The notes beneath the pieces are model-generated. The model was not told the DNA's origin and searched no databases. It worked only from the letters and a program-made list of their open reading frames with translations. A stretch of 64,000 nucleotides of DNA from Rhizobium sp. CG5 (lineage in GTDB: Bacteria; Pseudomonadota; Alphaproteobacteria; Rhizobiales; Rhizobiaceae): NCBI RefSeq assembly GCF_023701945.1, contig NZ_JABAEF010000010.1:165212-229211 (forward strand), in the 5' to 3' direction. The translations under genes were made by a program, and so were the position numbers. Positions 18,292 through 25,757 of the stretch are shown here, piece by piece; within the stretch, counting starts at the first letter, position 1; each line of letters begins with the position of its first letter.

Positions 18292-19716
18292 TCAATGGGA
18301 CAGACCGGCGATCGCCTTGGCGAAATCGTCGGCCTCGAAGGGTTCGAGATCGTCGACGCCCTCGCCGACGCCGATGAAATAGACCGGCAGCTTGTGCTTG
18401 GCGGCGATGGCGACCAGAATGCCGCCGCGCGCCGTGCCGTCGAGCTTGGTCATGACAAGGCCGTTGACGCCGGCGACATTGCGGAAGATCTCCACTTGGT
18501 TCATGGCGTTCTGGCCGGTCGTCGCATCCAGCGTCTGCAGCACGGTATGCGGCGCATCGGGATCGAGCTTGCCGAGCACGCGCACGATCTTTTCCAGCTC
18601 CGCCATCAGCTCGGTCTTGTTCTGCAGCCGGCCGGCGGTATCGATGATCAGCACGTCGCTCTTCTTCTCGCGGGCCTGCTCGAAGGCCTCATAGGCAAGG
18701 CCGGCCGCATCGGCGCCGAGCTTCGAGGAGATGATGTCGGAGCCGGTGCGGTCCGCCCAGATCTTCAGCTGCTCGATCGCCGCGGCGCGAAACGTGTCGC
18801 CGGCCGCCAGCATGACCTTGAGGCCAGAGCCGGACAGTTTTGCCGCCAGCTTGCCGATCGTCGTCGTCTTGCCGGTACCGTTGACGCCGACGACGAGGAT
18901 GACATGCGGCTTGTGGTTGAGGTCGAGCGCGAGCGGCTTGGCGACCGGCGTCAGCACCTTGGAAATCTCGGCCGCCATGATGCGCGCCACGTCCTCGCCG
19001 GTGACATCCTTGCCGTAGCGCTCCGACGACAGCGCGCCGCTGACCCGCATGGCGGTCTCGACACCGAGATCGGCCTGGATCAGCAAATCCTCCAGATCCT
19101 GCAGCGTATCGTCGTCCAGCTTGCGCTTGGTAAACAGCGCGGTGATCTGGCCGGTCAGCTGCGACGAAGTGCGAGACAGCCCGGCCCGCAGCCGCTGGAA
19201 CCACGAGAGTTTGACCTCGGGGGTTATAGGCGCGGGCTCAGGGGCCTTGGCGGCCGTCGCGAAACCCTTGGGCAGGGCGATGTCGGGTGTGGGCGATGCT
19301 TCGGTTTCGCTGATTTGGTTATCGGGCGTTGCGGGGCCGGGCTCACCCCCCTCTGCCCTGCCGGGCATCTCCCCCTCAAGGGGGGAGATCGGCAAGGGGT
19401 TGGCGCTCGCGTCCTTTTCAAGCGATTCCGGTGCAAGGCTGGCCGCTTTGTCCGAGGTGCCATCGGCAGGCTCGGCCCCATCTCCCCCCTTGAGGGGGAG
19501 ATGTCCCGAAGGGACAGAGGGGCGTATGGCCTCGGACGCAGCGATTGCCTCCGCCTCAACGGCCGGATCGAGCAGAGCCAGCGGCAGCAGTTCCATGTCG
19601 GCTTCGCTCGGCAGGTCTGCGGGCAACGGTGCCGTTTCGGTGGCGAGATCCGCGGGTGTTTCCACCGGCTTGTCCTTGCCGAAGCTGAAAACCTTCTTGA
19701 TGAAACCGAGCGCCAT
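18292..19716 (-). CDS. ftsY: Signal recognition particle receptor FtsY, with in-frame palindromic repeat
   Basis: A 474-residue SRP-receptor GTPase that docks ribosome-SRP complexes at the membrane. The N-terminal A domain (about 1-165) is acidic and disordered; the N and G domains follow, with G1 VGVNGTGKTTTIGK near 275, DTFRAAAIEQL, DTAGRLQNK and TKLDGTARGG. About residues 65-125 are encoded by a RIME-like inverted repeat pair: one arm reads PSGHLPLKGGD, the other ISPLEGEMPGRAEGGEP. The frame is kept, so the protein is probably functional with an enlarged linker. ATG 19716 is 20 bp after mtaB. Confidence 0.96.
   Translation of the reverse strand: MALGFIKKVFSFGKDKPVETPADLATETAPLPADLPSEADMELLPLALLDPAVEAEAIAASEAIRPSVPSGHLPLKGGDGAEPADGTSDKAASLAPESLEKDASANPLPISPLEGEMPGRAEGGEPGPATPDNQISETEASPTPDIALPKGFATAAKAPEPAPITPEVKLSWFQRLRAGLSRTSSQLTGQITALFTKRKLDDDTLQDLEDLLIQADLGVETAMRVSGALSSERYGKDVTGEDVARIMAAEISKVLTPVAKPLALDLNHKPHVILVVGVNGTGKTTTIGKLAAKLSGSGLKVMLAAGDTFRAAAIEQLKIWADRTGSDIISSKLGADAAGLAYEAFEQAREKKSDVLIIDTAGRLQNKTELMAELEKIVRVLGKLDPDAPHTVLQTLDATTGQNAMNQVEIFRNVAGVNGLVMTKLDGTARGGILVAIAAKHKLPVYFIGVGEGVDDLEPFEADDFAKAIAGLSH
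19346..19524. repeat. RIME-like inverted repeat pair inside ftsY
   Basis: Arms at 19346-19392 and about 19479-19524 in inverted orientation, separated by about 86 bp. The first arm is nearly identical to the ccmA-ccmB arms; the second differs at several positions, but its small hairpin keeps pairing (GCCC/GGGC becomes GTCCC/GGGAC). The total span of about 179-180 bp preserves the ftsY reading frame and contains no stop in the coding frame. Confidence 0.85.
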
Positions 19717-19736
19717 GGGCCTTGCTTTTCCGTGTC

Positions 19737-21014
19737 TCAGGCAGCCGCAGATTGCGCTGCCGATGCAATCGTCAGATGGCGGCCGGTGTGACCGCCGATC
19801 GAAACCTCAACAAGCGCGCCCGGCGCAAAGCCCGGCGCTGCCACGAGGGTGAAGTCCTCCGTATGGGCCATTTCGTGGCGTTCGACCAGCAGCTTCTGCC
19901 GCGTGCCGGTCAGCCGGCCGAGATGCGCCGCATGCAGGGCCTCGCCGCGCTCGCGCAGCCGTGCCGCCCGCTCCTTGACCAGCCGCCGGTCAAGCTGCGG
20001 CATGCGGGCCGCCGGCGTGCCGGGTCGCGGGCTATAGGGAAAGACATGCAGATGGGCGATGCCGATCTCGTCGGCAAGGCTTGCCGCATTGTCGAACATC
20101 GCCTCGGTTTCGGTCGGGAAGCCGGCAATCATGTCGGCGCCGAACGCCATGTCGGGCCGCAGCCGGCACACCTCAGCCGTGAAGGCCACAGCATCGGCGC
20201 GGCTGTGACGACGCTTCATGCGCTTCAGGATCATGTCGTCGCCATGCTGCAGCGACAGATGCAGATGCGGCATGAAGCGCGGCTCGTCGGCGATCAGGTC
20301 GAGCAGATGTCGATCGACCTCGATACTGTCGATCGACGACAGCCGCAGTCGAACGATCTCCGGCACCTGGCGCAGCAGGGTCTTGGCCAGAAGGCCGAGC
20401 GTCGGCCCTCCAGGCAGATCGGCGCCATAGCTGGTGGCATCGACGCCGGTCAGCACCACCTCACGGTAGCCGCTCTCGATCAGTTGGCGGGCCTGCGCCA
20501 CCACGGCGCCCATCGGCACCGAGCGGGAATTGCCGCGGCCATAGGGGATGATGCAGAAGGTGCAGCGATGATCGCAGCCGGTCTGCACCTGCAGGAAACC
20601 GCGCACATGGCCGTCGATATGCGCCACCATCTGCGGCGCGGTCTCGGTGACGCTCATGATATCGTTGACGCGCAGCTTTTCCTCCGCCGAAACCCCGAAA
20701 TCCGGCAAAGCGCGATAGGCGGTCGCGGTCAGCTTTTCCTCGTTGCCGAGGACGAGATCGACCTCCGGCATGTCGGCAAATGTCTGCGCCTCGGTCTGGG
20801 CGGCGCAGCCGGTGACGATGATGCGGGCCTCTGGGTTATCGCGGCGCGCCCGGCGGATCGCCTGGCGGGCCTGGCGCACGGCCTCGCCGGTCACCGCACA
20901 GGTATTGACCAGAATGGCATTGTTGAGACCCGCCTTGCCGGCTTCGGCCTTCATCACTTCGGATTCATAGGTATTGAGCCGGCAACCGAAGGTTATAACC
21001 TCGACGCCGGTCAC
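19737..21014 (-). CDS. mtaB: tRNA (t6A37) methylthiotransferase MtaB
   Basis: A 425-residue radical-SAM methylthiotransferase that makes ms2t6A at tRNA position 37. N-terminal domain cysteines for the auxiliary [4Fe-4S] cluster are in [18 protein letters not shown] and VTGCAAQ; the radical-SAM motif is CDHRCTFC near residue 155; a TRAM-like C-terminus follows. The GTG start at 21014 overlaps the dapF stop (GTGA), which indicates translational coupling and argues against the longer upstream frame. The three-cysteine spacing and size place it with MtaB rather than MiaB or RimO. Confidence 0.92.
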   Translation of the reverse strand: MTGVEVITFGCRLNTYESEVMKAEAGKAGLNNAILVNTCAVTGEAVRQARQAIRRARRDNPEARIIVTGCAAQTEAQTFADMPEVDLVLGNEEKLTATAYRALPDFGVSAEEKLRVNDIMSVTETAPQMVAHIDGHVRGFLQVQTGCDHRCTFCIIPYGRGNSRSVPMGAVVAQARQLIESGYREVVLTGVDATSYGADLPGGPTLGLLAKTLLRQVPEIVRLRLSSIDSIEVDRHLLDLIADEPRFMPHLHLSLQHGDDMILKRMKRRHSRADAVAFTAEVCRLRPDMAFGADMIAGFPTETEAMFDNAASLADEIGIAHLHVFPYSPRPGTPAARMPQLDRRLVKERAARLRERGEALHAAHLGRLTGTRQKLLVERHEMAHTEDFTLVAAPGFAPGALVEVSIGGHTGRHLTIASAAQSAAA

Positions 21015-21928
21015 CGGGCCTTGGCCCCGAGTTCGGCCGAATTCTCGGCCTCGCGTTGCCAGGCGCCGGTTGTCGGATCGACGCTGCCTGACCATTCCCA
21101 TTCGGCAGGGCCGGTCATGATGACGTGGTCGTCGCGCTCGCGCCAGTCGATGACCAGCGGCTGGCGGCTCGGGCTGGAGGCGACATTGATCGTCACCGTG
21201 CGCCCGGTTCGCCCGGTGCGCGCCGCACTGACCCCGGCCGCACAGGCCGCCGATCCACAGGCCAGCGTCAGGCCGGCGCCGCGCTCCCAGGTCCGTGTCG
21301 TCAGCGACGACGGCGAGGTCACCTGCGCCAGCGTGATATTGGCTTTTTCCGGGAACATCGGATGGTTTTCGAGCAGCGGGCCGAAGCGGCCGAGATCGAA
21401 GCTCATCACGTCACGGTCGACCCAGAAGATCGCATGGGGATTGCCCATCGATAGGACGGAAGGCGAATGCAGGATCGGATCGTCGATCGGGCCGATCTGC
21501 AGCTCGATGCGGCTGGTATCGAAAAACTCTTCCGACAGCGGGATCTTGTCCCAGGTAAAGATCGGCGTGCCCATGTCGACCGAAATGGTGCCGTCCTCAT
21601 GCTCGATGGCATTGAGAATGCCGGCCACCGTCTGGAAGGTGAAGCTTTTGCGCCCGGTCTCGGCCGACAGCGCCTGCACCACGCAGCGCGTGCCATTGCC
21701 GCAGGCCTGAGCCTTCGAGCCGTCGCAATTGAGGATATCGATGAAGGCATCGGTGCCGTCGCGCCGGGGATCGTGGATCGCCATGATCTGGTCGAAGCGC
21801 GTCTCGACATCGGCATTGAGCGCAATCGCCGCCTCCGGCGTCACCCGATCCAGCCTGCCGCGCATGTCGACAACCAGGATCTTGTTGCCAAGCCCGTTCA
21901 TCCTGGCGAATTCGACCGATGTGCTCAT
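21011..21928 (-). CDS. dapF: Diaminopimelate epimerase
   Basis: A 305-residue enzyme converting LL- to meso-diaminopimelate for lysine and peptidoglycan synthesis. Both catalytic cysteines of the pseudo-symmetric domains are present: ACGNGTRC (Cys76) and [12 protein letters not shown] (Cys224). Length is a little above the usual 275-295. ATG 21928 ([15 protein letters not shown]) is preferred; the in-frame codon at 21952 is TTG. The gene starts the dapF-mtaB-ftsY-yciB-UPF0314 series, all on the minus strand with overlaps or short gaps. Confidence 0.95.
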   Translation of the reverse strand: MSTSVEFARMNGLGNKILVVDMRGRLDRVTPEAAIALNADVETRFDQIMAIHDPRRDGTDAFIDILNCDGSKAQACGNGTRCVVQALSAETGRKSFTFQTVAGILNAIEHEDGTISVDMGTPIFTWDKIPLSEEFFDTSRIELQIGPIDDPILHSPSVLSMGNPHAIFWVDRDVMSFDLGRFGPLLENHPMFPEKANITLAQVTSPSSLTTRTWERGAGLTLACGSAACAAGVSAARTGRTGRTVTINVASSPSRQPLVIDWRERDDHVIMTGPAEWEWSGSVDPTTGAWQREAENSAELGAKAR

Positions 21929-22017
21929 GAAACCGTTTCCGTTGCTTTTCAAAGCTTATATGGCGGAAAACCGGCGGAATTACCAGAGGCGCATGCTCCG
22001 TTGCGGCGTCGTGCCAT

Positions 22018-22059
22018 GCCCCTCACCCTGGCCCTCTCCCCGCCACGCGGGGAGAGGGG
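22018..22059. repeat. Half unit of the CCCTCACCC palindromic repeat
   Basis: GCCCCTCACCCTGGCCCTC followed by a hairpin of CCCTCTCCCCGC against GCGGGGAGAGGG. It matches the left half of the composites at 37316-37454 and 47013-47174, without their right half. It lies between the PIN gene and dapF and could influence read-through between them. Confidence 0.75.
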
Positions 22060-22083
22060 ACACAGATCTTGTGCGGCGGCAAA

Positions 22084-22698
22084 TCACAGGCCCGGCTCTG
22101 TTTCTGACTTCTGAAGAACCGTCCAGAGTGAACTGGGCGTAAAATCATAGCCCAAACGAATCCATCGCATGACATCGAACGGGTGCGCGATGATGAGGTC
22201 CGCATTGCCGATCTCATATCTGAGAGCCTGCAGGGTGCGCTTGCCTGAAGACGTATCCACCACTTGGGTATCGACGACAGATGCATCCTTGGTCGTAAAA
22301 TCCTTGAGATTGTCCGTGACAAGGATGTCGGCTCTGGCCCCGAAGGCCGTGGCCAATACACCCGCATCCTCGACATCAGACATCGCGAAGCGCTCTTCTC
22401 CACCCAGAATGAGATAGGGATCGAGAGCATCCGGGCCGTAGGTCATGATATCGACGATCGCACCGGAGTACGCGGCGACGAGCTCCGCCGAGAATTGCTG
22501 CCGGCGGAGAACCGTTTCGAGCGTTTCGATCATTTTAAGCGAGATGAGCAGTTGCGACTTGTCGGCCATGCCCCATGTCTGACTGGCCACCATGGACACC
22601 AGGGTCTGGGTCGCGGTTCCCGTGTGACCGCGATCATGAGCGATAATGTTGCCCACGAAGACATTGACGTCGAGCAAAACCCGGACGGGACGGTCCAT
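22084..22698 (-). CDS. PIN-domain protein, probable toxin of a TA pair
   Basis: A 204-residue protein with a PIN nuclease layout: RVLLDVNVF (Asp10), a central Glu-rich helix (ETLETVLRR), SDVEDAG (Asp108, Asp111) and ILVTDNLKDF (Asp129). These acidic residues would bind Mg2+ or Mn2+ for RNA cleavage. It is longer than typical 130-150-residue VapC toxins, having a C-terminal extension after residue 150. It begins 3 bp after the stop of a small ribbon-helix-helix-like gene, the usual antitoxin-toxin order. Base composition looks lower in G+C than its neighbours. The exact subfamily is not recognised. Confidence 0.72.
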   Translation of the reverse strand: MDRPVRVLLDVNVFVGNIIAHDRGHTGTATQTLVSMVASQTWGMADKSQLLISLKMIETLETVLRRQQFSAELVAAYSGAIVDIMTYGPDALDPYLILGGEERFAMSDVEDAGVLATAFGARADILVTDNLKDFTTKDASVVDTQVVDTSSGKRTLQALRYEIGNADLIIAHPFDVMRWIRLGYDFTPSSLWTVLQKSETEPGL

Positions 22699-22701
22699 AC
22701 C

Positions 22702-23058
22702 CTAAATTCGCTGTGCTGCGAGGCGGCTGAGGGCTGTGGCTTCTTCCATCATGTCGATCTCGCTGGACGCATGCTCCGGTCCTCCGAAACGACGCTCGCA
22801 AGCGAGATCGGCGGTTGCTTTTTCAAGGCGAACCCGCGCCGCCGCCGCCATCATTTCCCGGCCGAGCCTGGCGATCGTATCCTGGTCGTTCTGGGCGTTC
22901 AATTCGAGCAGGAAATCGCGGACTCCTTTGGGAAGCCCGACAAAGACGGTGATGGCGCTCGAGACTGCATTCGATACAGATCTGTTCTCCATCGACGCCA
23001 CGACCTTCAGCTTCGTGGCCGTGCTGCTATCGACATTCGCCGAAATCGTAGAGGACAT
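22702..23058 (-). CDS. Ribbon-helix-helix-like putative antitoxin
   Basis: A 118-residue protein. The first 45 residues (TISANVDSSTATKLKVVASM, then NRSVSNAVSSAITVFVGLP) look like a short DNA-binding beta strand and two helices of a CopG/ribbon-helix-helix domain; the rest is helical and charged, suitable for toxin binding. ATG 23058 has AGGAG at 6-10 bases upstream. A perfect 10-bp inverted repeat lies directly upstream and could be its operator. Function is inferred from size, fold hints and operon with the PIN gene. Confidence 0.62.
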   Translation of the reverse strand: MSSTISANVDSSTATKLKVVASMENRSVSNAVSSAITVFVGLPKGVRDFLLELNAQNDQDTIARLGREMMAAAARVRLEKATADLACERRFGGPEHASSEIDMMEEATALSRLAAQRI

Positions 23059-23068
23059 CGCAAACTCC

Positions 23069-23091
23069 TATAGGAATGCCTCATTCCTATA
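23069..23091 (-). promoter_or_regulatory. Candidate operator/promoter of the PIN TA pair
   Basis: Inverted repeat TATAGGAATG-CCT-CATTCCTATA with perfect 10-bp arms, overlapping the AGGAG ribosome binding site region and a TATATAG-like -10 box, 11-33 bp before the antitoxin start. The placement fits autorepression by the antitoxin. Confidence 0.55.
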
Positions 23092-23157
23092 TAGCCTGAC
23101 CGGCGACGTTTCACAATGTACGTCAGGCGCCATCAGCCCGTCCCGACAATGACCCCG

Positions 23158-24135
23158 CTACGTCTCCGCCCTTTTGCGCGCCACGTTGGTGGCCATCACG
23201 CACAGCAGTTCGAACATCATGGTGGCGCCGGCCAGTGCCGTCATGCCGGCGACATCGAAGGGTGGGGCGACCTCGACGACATCCGCGCCGACGATATTGA
23301 CGCCTTCCAGCAGCCGCACCAAGGCCTGGGCCTCGCGGGTCGTGAAGCCGCCGATCTCCGGCGTGCCGGTGCCGGGCGCCATGGAGGGATCGATGCTGTC
23401 GATGTCGAAGGTCACATAGGTCGGGGCGGAACCGGCGATCGTGCGGGCCTCCGCCATGACATCCTCGACGCCGCGGCGCACGAACTCTTCCATATAGATG
23501 ATGCGGATGCCCTGGCCGCGCGCCCAGTCGTGGTCATTGGTCTCGTAGATCGAACCGCGGATGCCGATCTGCACCATGCGTCTGGGATCGAGCAGGCCCT
23601 CCTCAATGGCGCGGCGGAACGGCGTACCGTGGGTATAGAGATTGCCGCCAAAATAGCTGTCATTGGTGTCGGTATGGGCATCGAAATGGATGAGGCCGAC
23701 GGGGCGGCTTTTGGCGACGGCCCGAAGCACCGGCAGGGTGGTCAGGTGATCGCCACCCGCCGATAGCGGCAGCGCGCCGGCCGAAACGATCTGAGCGATG
23801 CCGGCCTCGATGCGCTTCAGCCCGTCCATCAGGTCGATCGGATTGACCGAGACATCACCGACATCGGCGACATTGGCAAGGCTGAACGGCTCGACGCCGG
23901 TCACATGATGGACGCGGCGCACCAGGCTCGACTGGTTGCGCATTTCGCGCGGGCCGTGGCGGGCGCCGGCCCGGTTGGTGGTGCCGCCATCCCAGGGAAT
24001 ACCGACCAGCGCGATGTCGAGTCCTGCAGCGCTGTTCACCGCCGGCAGGCGCATGAAGGTGGAATGGCCGGCAAAGCGCGGCACTTCGGCGGCATCGACA
24101 GGCTGATGGAAATTCGAGGTCACAGGCGGCTCCAT
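23158..24135 (-). CDS. speB: Agmatinase-family ureohydrolase
   Basis: A 325-residue binuclear-manganese ureohydrolase. Metal ligands are visible in AGGDH (His130), HFDAHTDT (Asp152, His154, Asp156) and TFDIDSIDPSMAPGTGTPE near 240-258. The family splits guanidino compounds to urea: agmatinase makes putrescine, but guanidinobutyrase, guanidinopropionase and guanidine hydrolase share the same motifs, so the substrate is not settled. It stands alone; upstream is the MITE-like element. SpeB naming follows the family only. Confidence 0.85.
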   Translation of the reverse strand: MEPPVTSNFHQPVDAAEVPRFAGHSTFMRLPAVNSAAGLDIALVGIPWDGGTTNRAGARHGPREMRNQSSLVRRVHHVTGVEPFSLANVADVGDVSVNPIDLMDGLKRIEAGIAQIVSAGALPLSAGGDHLTTLPVLRAVAKSRPVGLIHFDAHTDTNDSYFGGNLYTHGTPFRRAIEEGLLDPRRMVQIGIRGSIYETNDHDWARGQGIRIIYMEEFVRRGVEDVMAEARTIAGSAPTYVTFDIDSIDPSMAPGTGTPEIGGFTTREAQALVRLLEGVNIVGADVVEVAPPFDVAGMTALAGATMMFELLCVMATNVARKRAET

Positions 24136-24151
24136 TCTCGGCAGGGCACTA

Positions 24152-24416
24152 ATACCAAGTGTCGATGATAGGAACCTATAGGACCGGCTCGATCGGCCCT
24201 GCTGGCGAGGAGAGGTCCGAAGAGCGATGCTTGCGCATCGGTCGAGGGGCTCGACGACGCCAGAAGGTCCGAGAAGCCGGCCGAAGGTGGCTTATGGCAG
24301 GCCTCTGGCGTTGTTGCGCCGCTTGGCCGATGCGATAAGCATCGCCCTGCGCACCGCGCCTAGCCAGAGACCTGCCATAAGCCATCCTATAGGTTCCTAT
24401 CATCGACACTTGGTAT
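24152..24416. mobile_element. MITE-like element with perfect 32-bp terminal inverted repeats
   Basis: Left end 24152-24183 and right end 24385-24416 are exact inverted copies, beginning ATACCAAGTGTCGATGATAG. Inside, 24288-24309 and 24363-24384 form a second 22-bp inverted repeat with one mismatch (TGGCTTATGGCAGG type), and GCGATGCTT..GCATCGG occurs on both sides, so the whole 265 bp is an imperfect palindrome. A TA dinucleotide lies at each end just inside the repeat. There is no transposase. It lies in the gap between the MBL-fold gene and speB. Confidence 0.75.
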
Positions 24417-24512
24417 AAGTCACGGGCCGCAGGGGCGCGGCCGGCCGCCCATAGGAGCAAAGTGCCGGCCCGCTGTAAATGTTGCATTGCGACAAATTGC
24501 GGGGCCTGGCCG

Positions 24513-25514
24513 TCAGTCCAGCGGAACGTCGAAGACTTCACCGGAAAGCAGCGGCCGGAAGCGGTGCTGCTCCACGCCATGGCGATCTAGCGCGGCGCGC
24601 AGGTGTTCGACCGGCGTGTCGATGGCCTCGTCGGTCAGCTGGAACGTGCCGAAGTGATGGCCGATGGCATAGGCCGCACCGCAGAGTTTCAGGCCCTGCA
24701 CAGCCTCGTCGGGGTTCTGGTGCTGGCCCTGCATGAACCAGCGCGGCTCATAGGCGCCGAACGGCAGGTTGGCGAGGCGGAAGGGTCCGTGTTTGACGGC
24801 GGCCGCCCGGTAGTTGATGCCGCCGTGAAAGCCGGTATCGCCGACATGGTAGATCTTGCCGGCCGGTGTCGAGATGACGAAGGCCGCCCACAGCGCCATG
24901 CGCCGGTCGCGCGTGCCGCGCGCCGACCAGTGATGGCAGGGTTCGGCGTGGAGGGTCAGATCGTCCCAATAGTCCAGCCGGTCGCCCCAGTCCATGTCGG
25001 AGATCTTGGCATCCGGGATGGCGCGGTGGATGATCGTGTCATTGCCGAGCGGCGTGACGATATGCGGCCCATGCTCCTCGAAGAGCCGGGCAAGCGTCGC
25101 CAGATCCAGATGGTCGTAGTGATTGTGGGTGACGATGACGATGTCGATCGGCGGCAGGTCGTCGAAGGCGATGCCCGGCGCCACGACCCGCTTCGGCCCG
25201 GCAAAAGACACCGGACTGGCGCGCTCAGACCAGACGGGATCGGTCAGGATATTGAGGCCGGCGACCTGGATCAGCAGGCCGGCATGGCCGATCATCGTGA
25301 CGCGCAGGTCCTGACCGTCGACCCGGTTCACCGGCTTTGCCGGCGCATGCGGGCTGGTGACACGCTTCGGCCAGCGGGCGCGCTGTCCATTGAACTGCCA
25401 TTTCAACAGATCGCGAAAGCCACCGGGCTCCACGCCTTGCGGATTGAAAAAGCGCGTTCCGTCGAAATGGTCGGAGACGGGGCCGTGATAATAGGGATTC
25501 TTGAGCTTGGGCAT
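24513..25514 (-). CDS. MBL-fold metal-dependent hydrolase (NAPE-PLD/UlaG-like)
   Basis: A protein of about 333 residues of the metallo-beta-lactamase superfamily. Zinc ligands are in THNHYDHLD, with GHAGLLIQ before it, EPCHHWSARG, VGDTGFHGG and GHHFGTFQLTDEA near the C-terminus. The order resembles N-acylphosphatidylethanolamine phospholipase D and related COG2220 proteins, so a phosphodiester of a lipid is a possible substrate; this is not proven. Three start codons are stacked (GTG 25520, ATG 25517, ATG 25514); the last has AAGG at the best spacing. Confidence 0.83.
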   Translation of the reverse strand: MPKLKNPYYHGPVSDHFDGTRFFNPQGVEPGGFRDLLKWQFNGQRARWPKRVTSPHAPAKPVNRVDGQDLRVTMIGHAGLLIQVAGLNILTDPVWSERASPVSFAGPKRVVAPGIAFDDLPPIDIVIVTHNHYDHLDLATLARLFEEHGPHIVTPLGNDTIIHRAIPDAKISDMDWGDRLDYWDDLTLHAEPCHHWSARGTRDRRMALWAAFVISTPAGKIYHVGDTGFHGGINYRAAAVKHGPFRLANLPFGAYEPRWFMQGQHQNPDEAVQGLKLCGAAYAIGHHFGTFQLTDEAIDTPVEHLRAALDRHGVEQHRFRPLLSGEVFDVPLD

Positions 25515-25653
25515 CATCACCTTGGTTTGCCGTTGGTCTGCGCTAGGCCAAATATGGGATATCGCGGGCGGCGCATCCAGCCGGCTGTCGTGGAATTCGT
25601 GCGAACCATCGATCGAGGGATCGCCTGCTCAAGGGGATCCGTCGCTCGACATC

Positions 25654-25691
25654 AAAAAAAAACGCGGCGCTCCATTGCGAGAGCGCCGCGT
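25654..25691 (-). terminator. Intrinsic terminator of the chemoreceptor gene
   Basis: Perfect 11-bp stem (ACGCGGCGCTC / GAGCGCCGCGT) with an 8-nt loop, followed on the minus strand by nine T residues; 66 bp past the stop codon. Confidence 0.92.
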
Positions 25692-25757
25692 CCCTTGTCA
25701 GACATGCTATCCGTTCCGGCTTGGCCCCACCGCCGCGCGGCGCGCCGGCTGGGCGCT

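Noticed and set aside
19722..21710. 662-codon plus-strand frame opposite mtaB and dapF
   Set aside because: Antisense to two genes with intact catalytic motifs; no ribosome binding site or recognisable domain.
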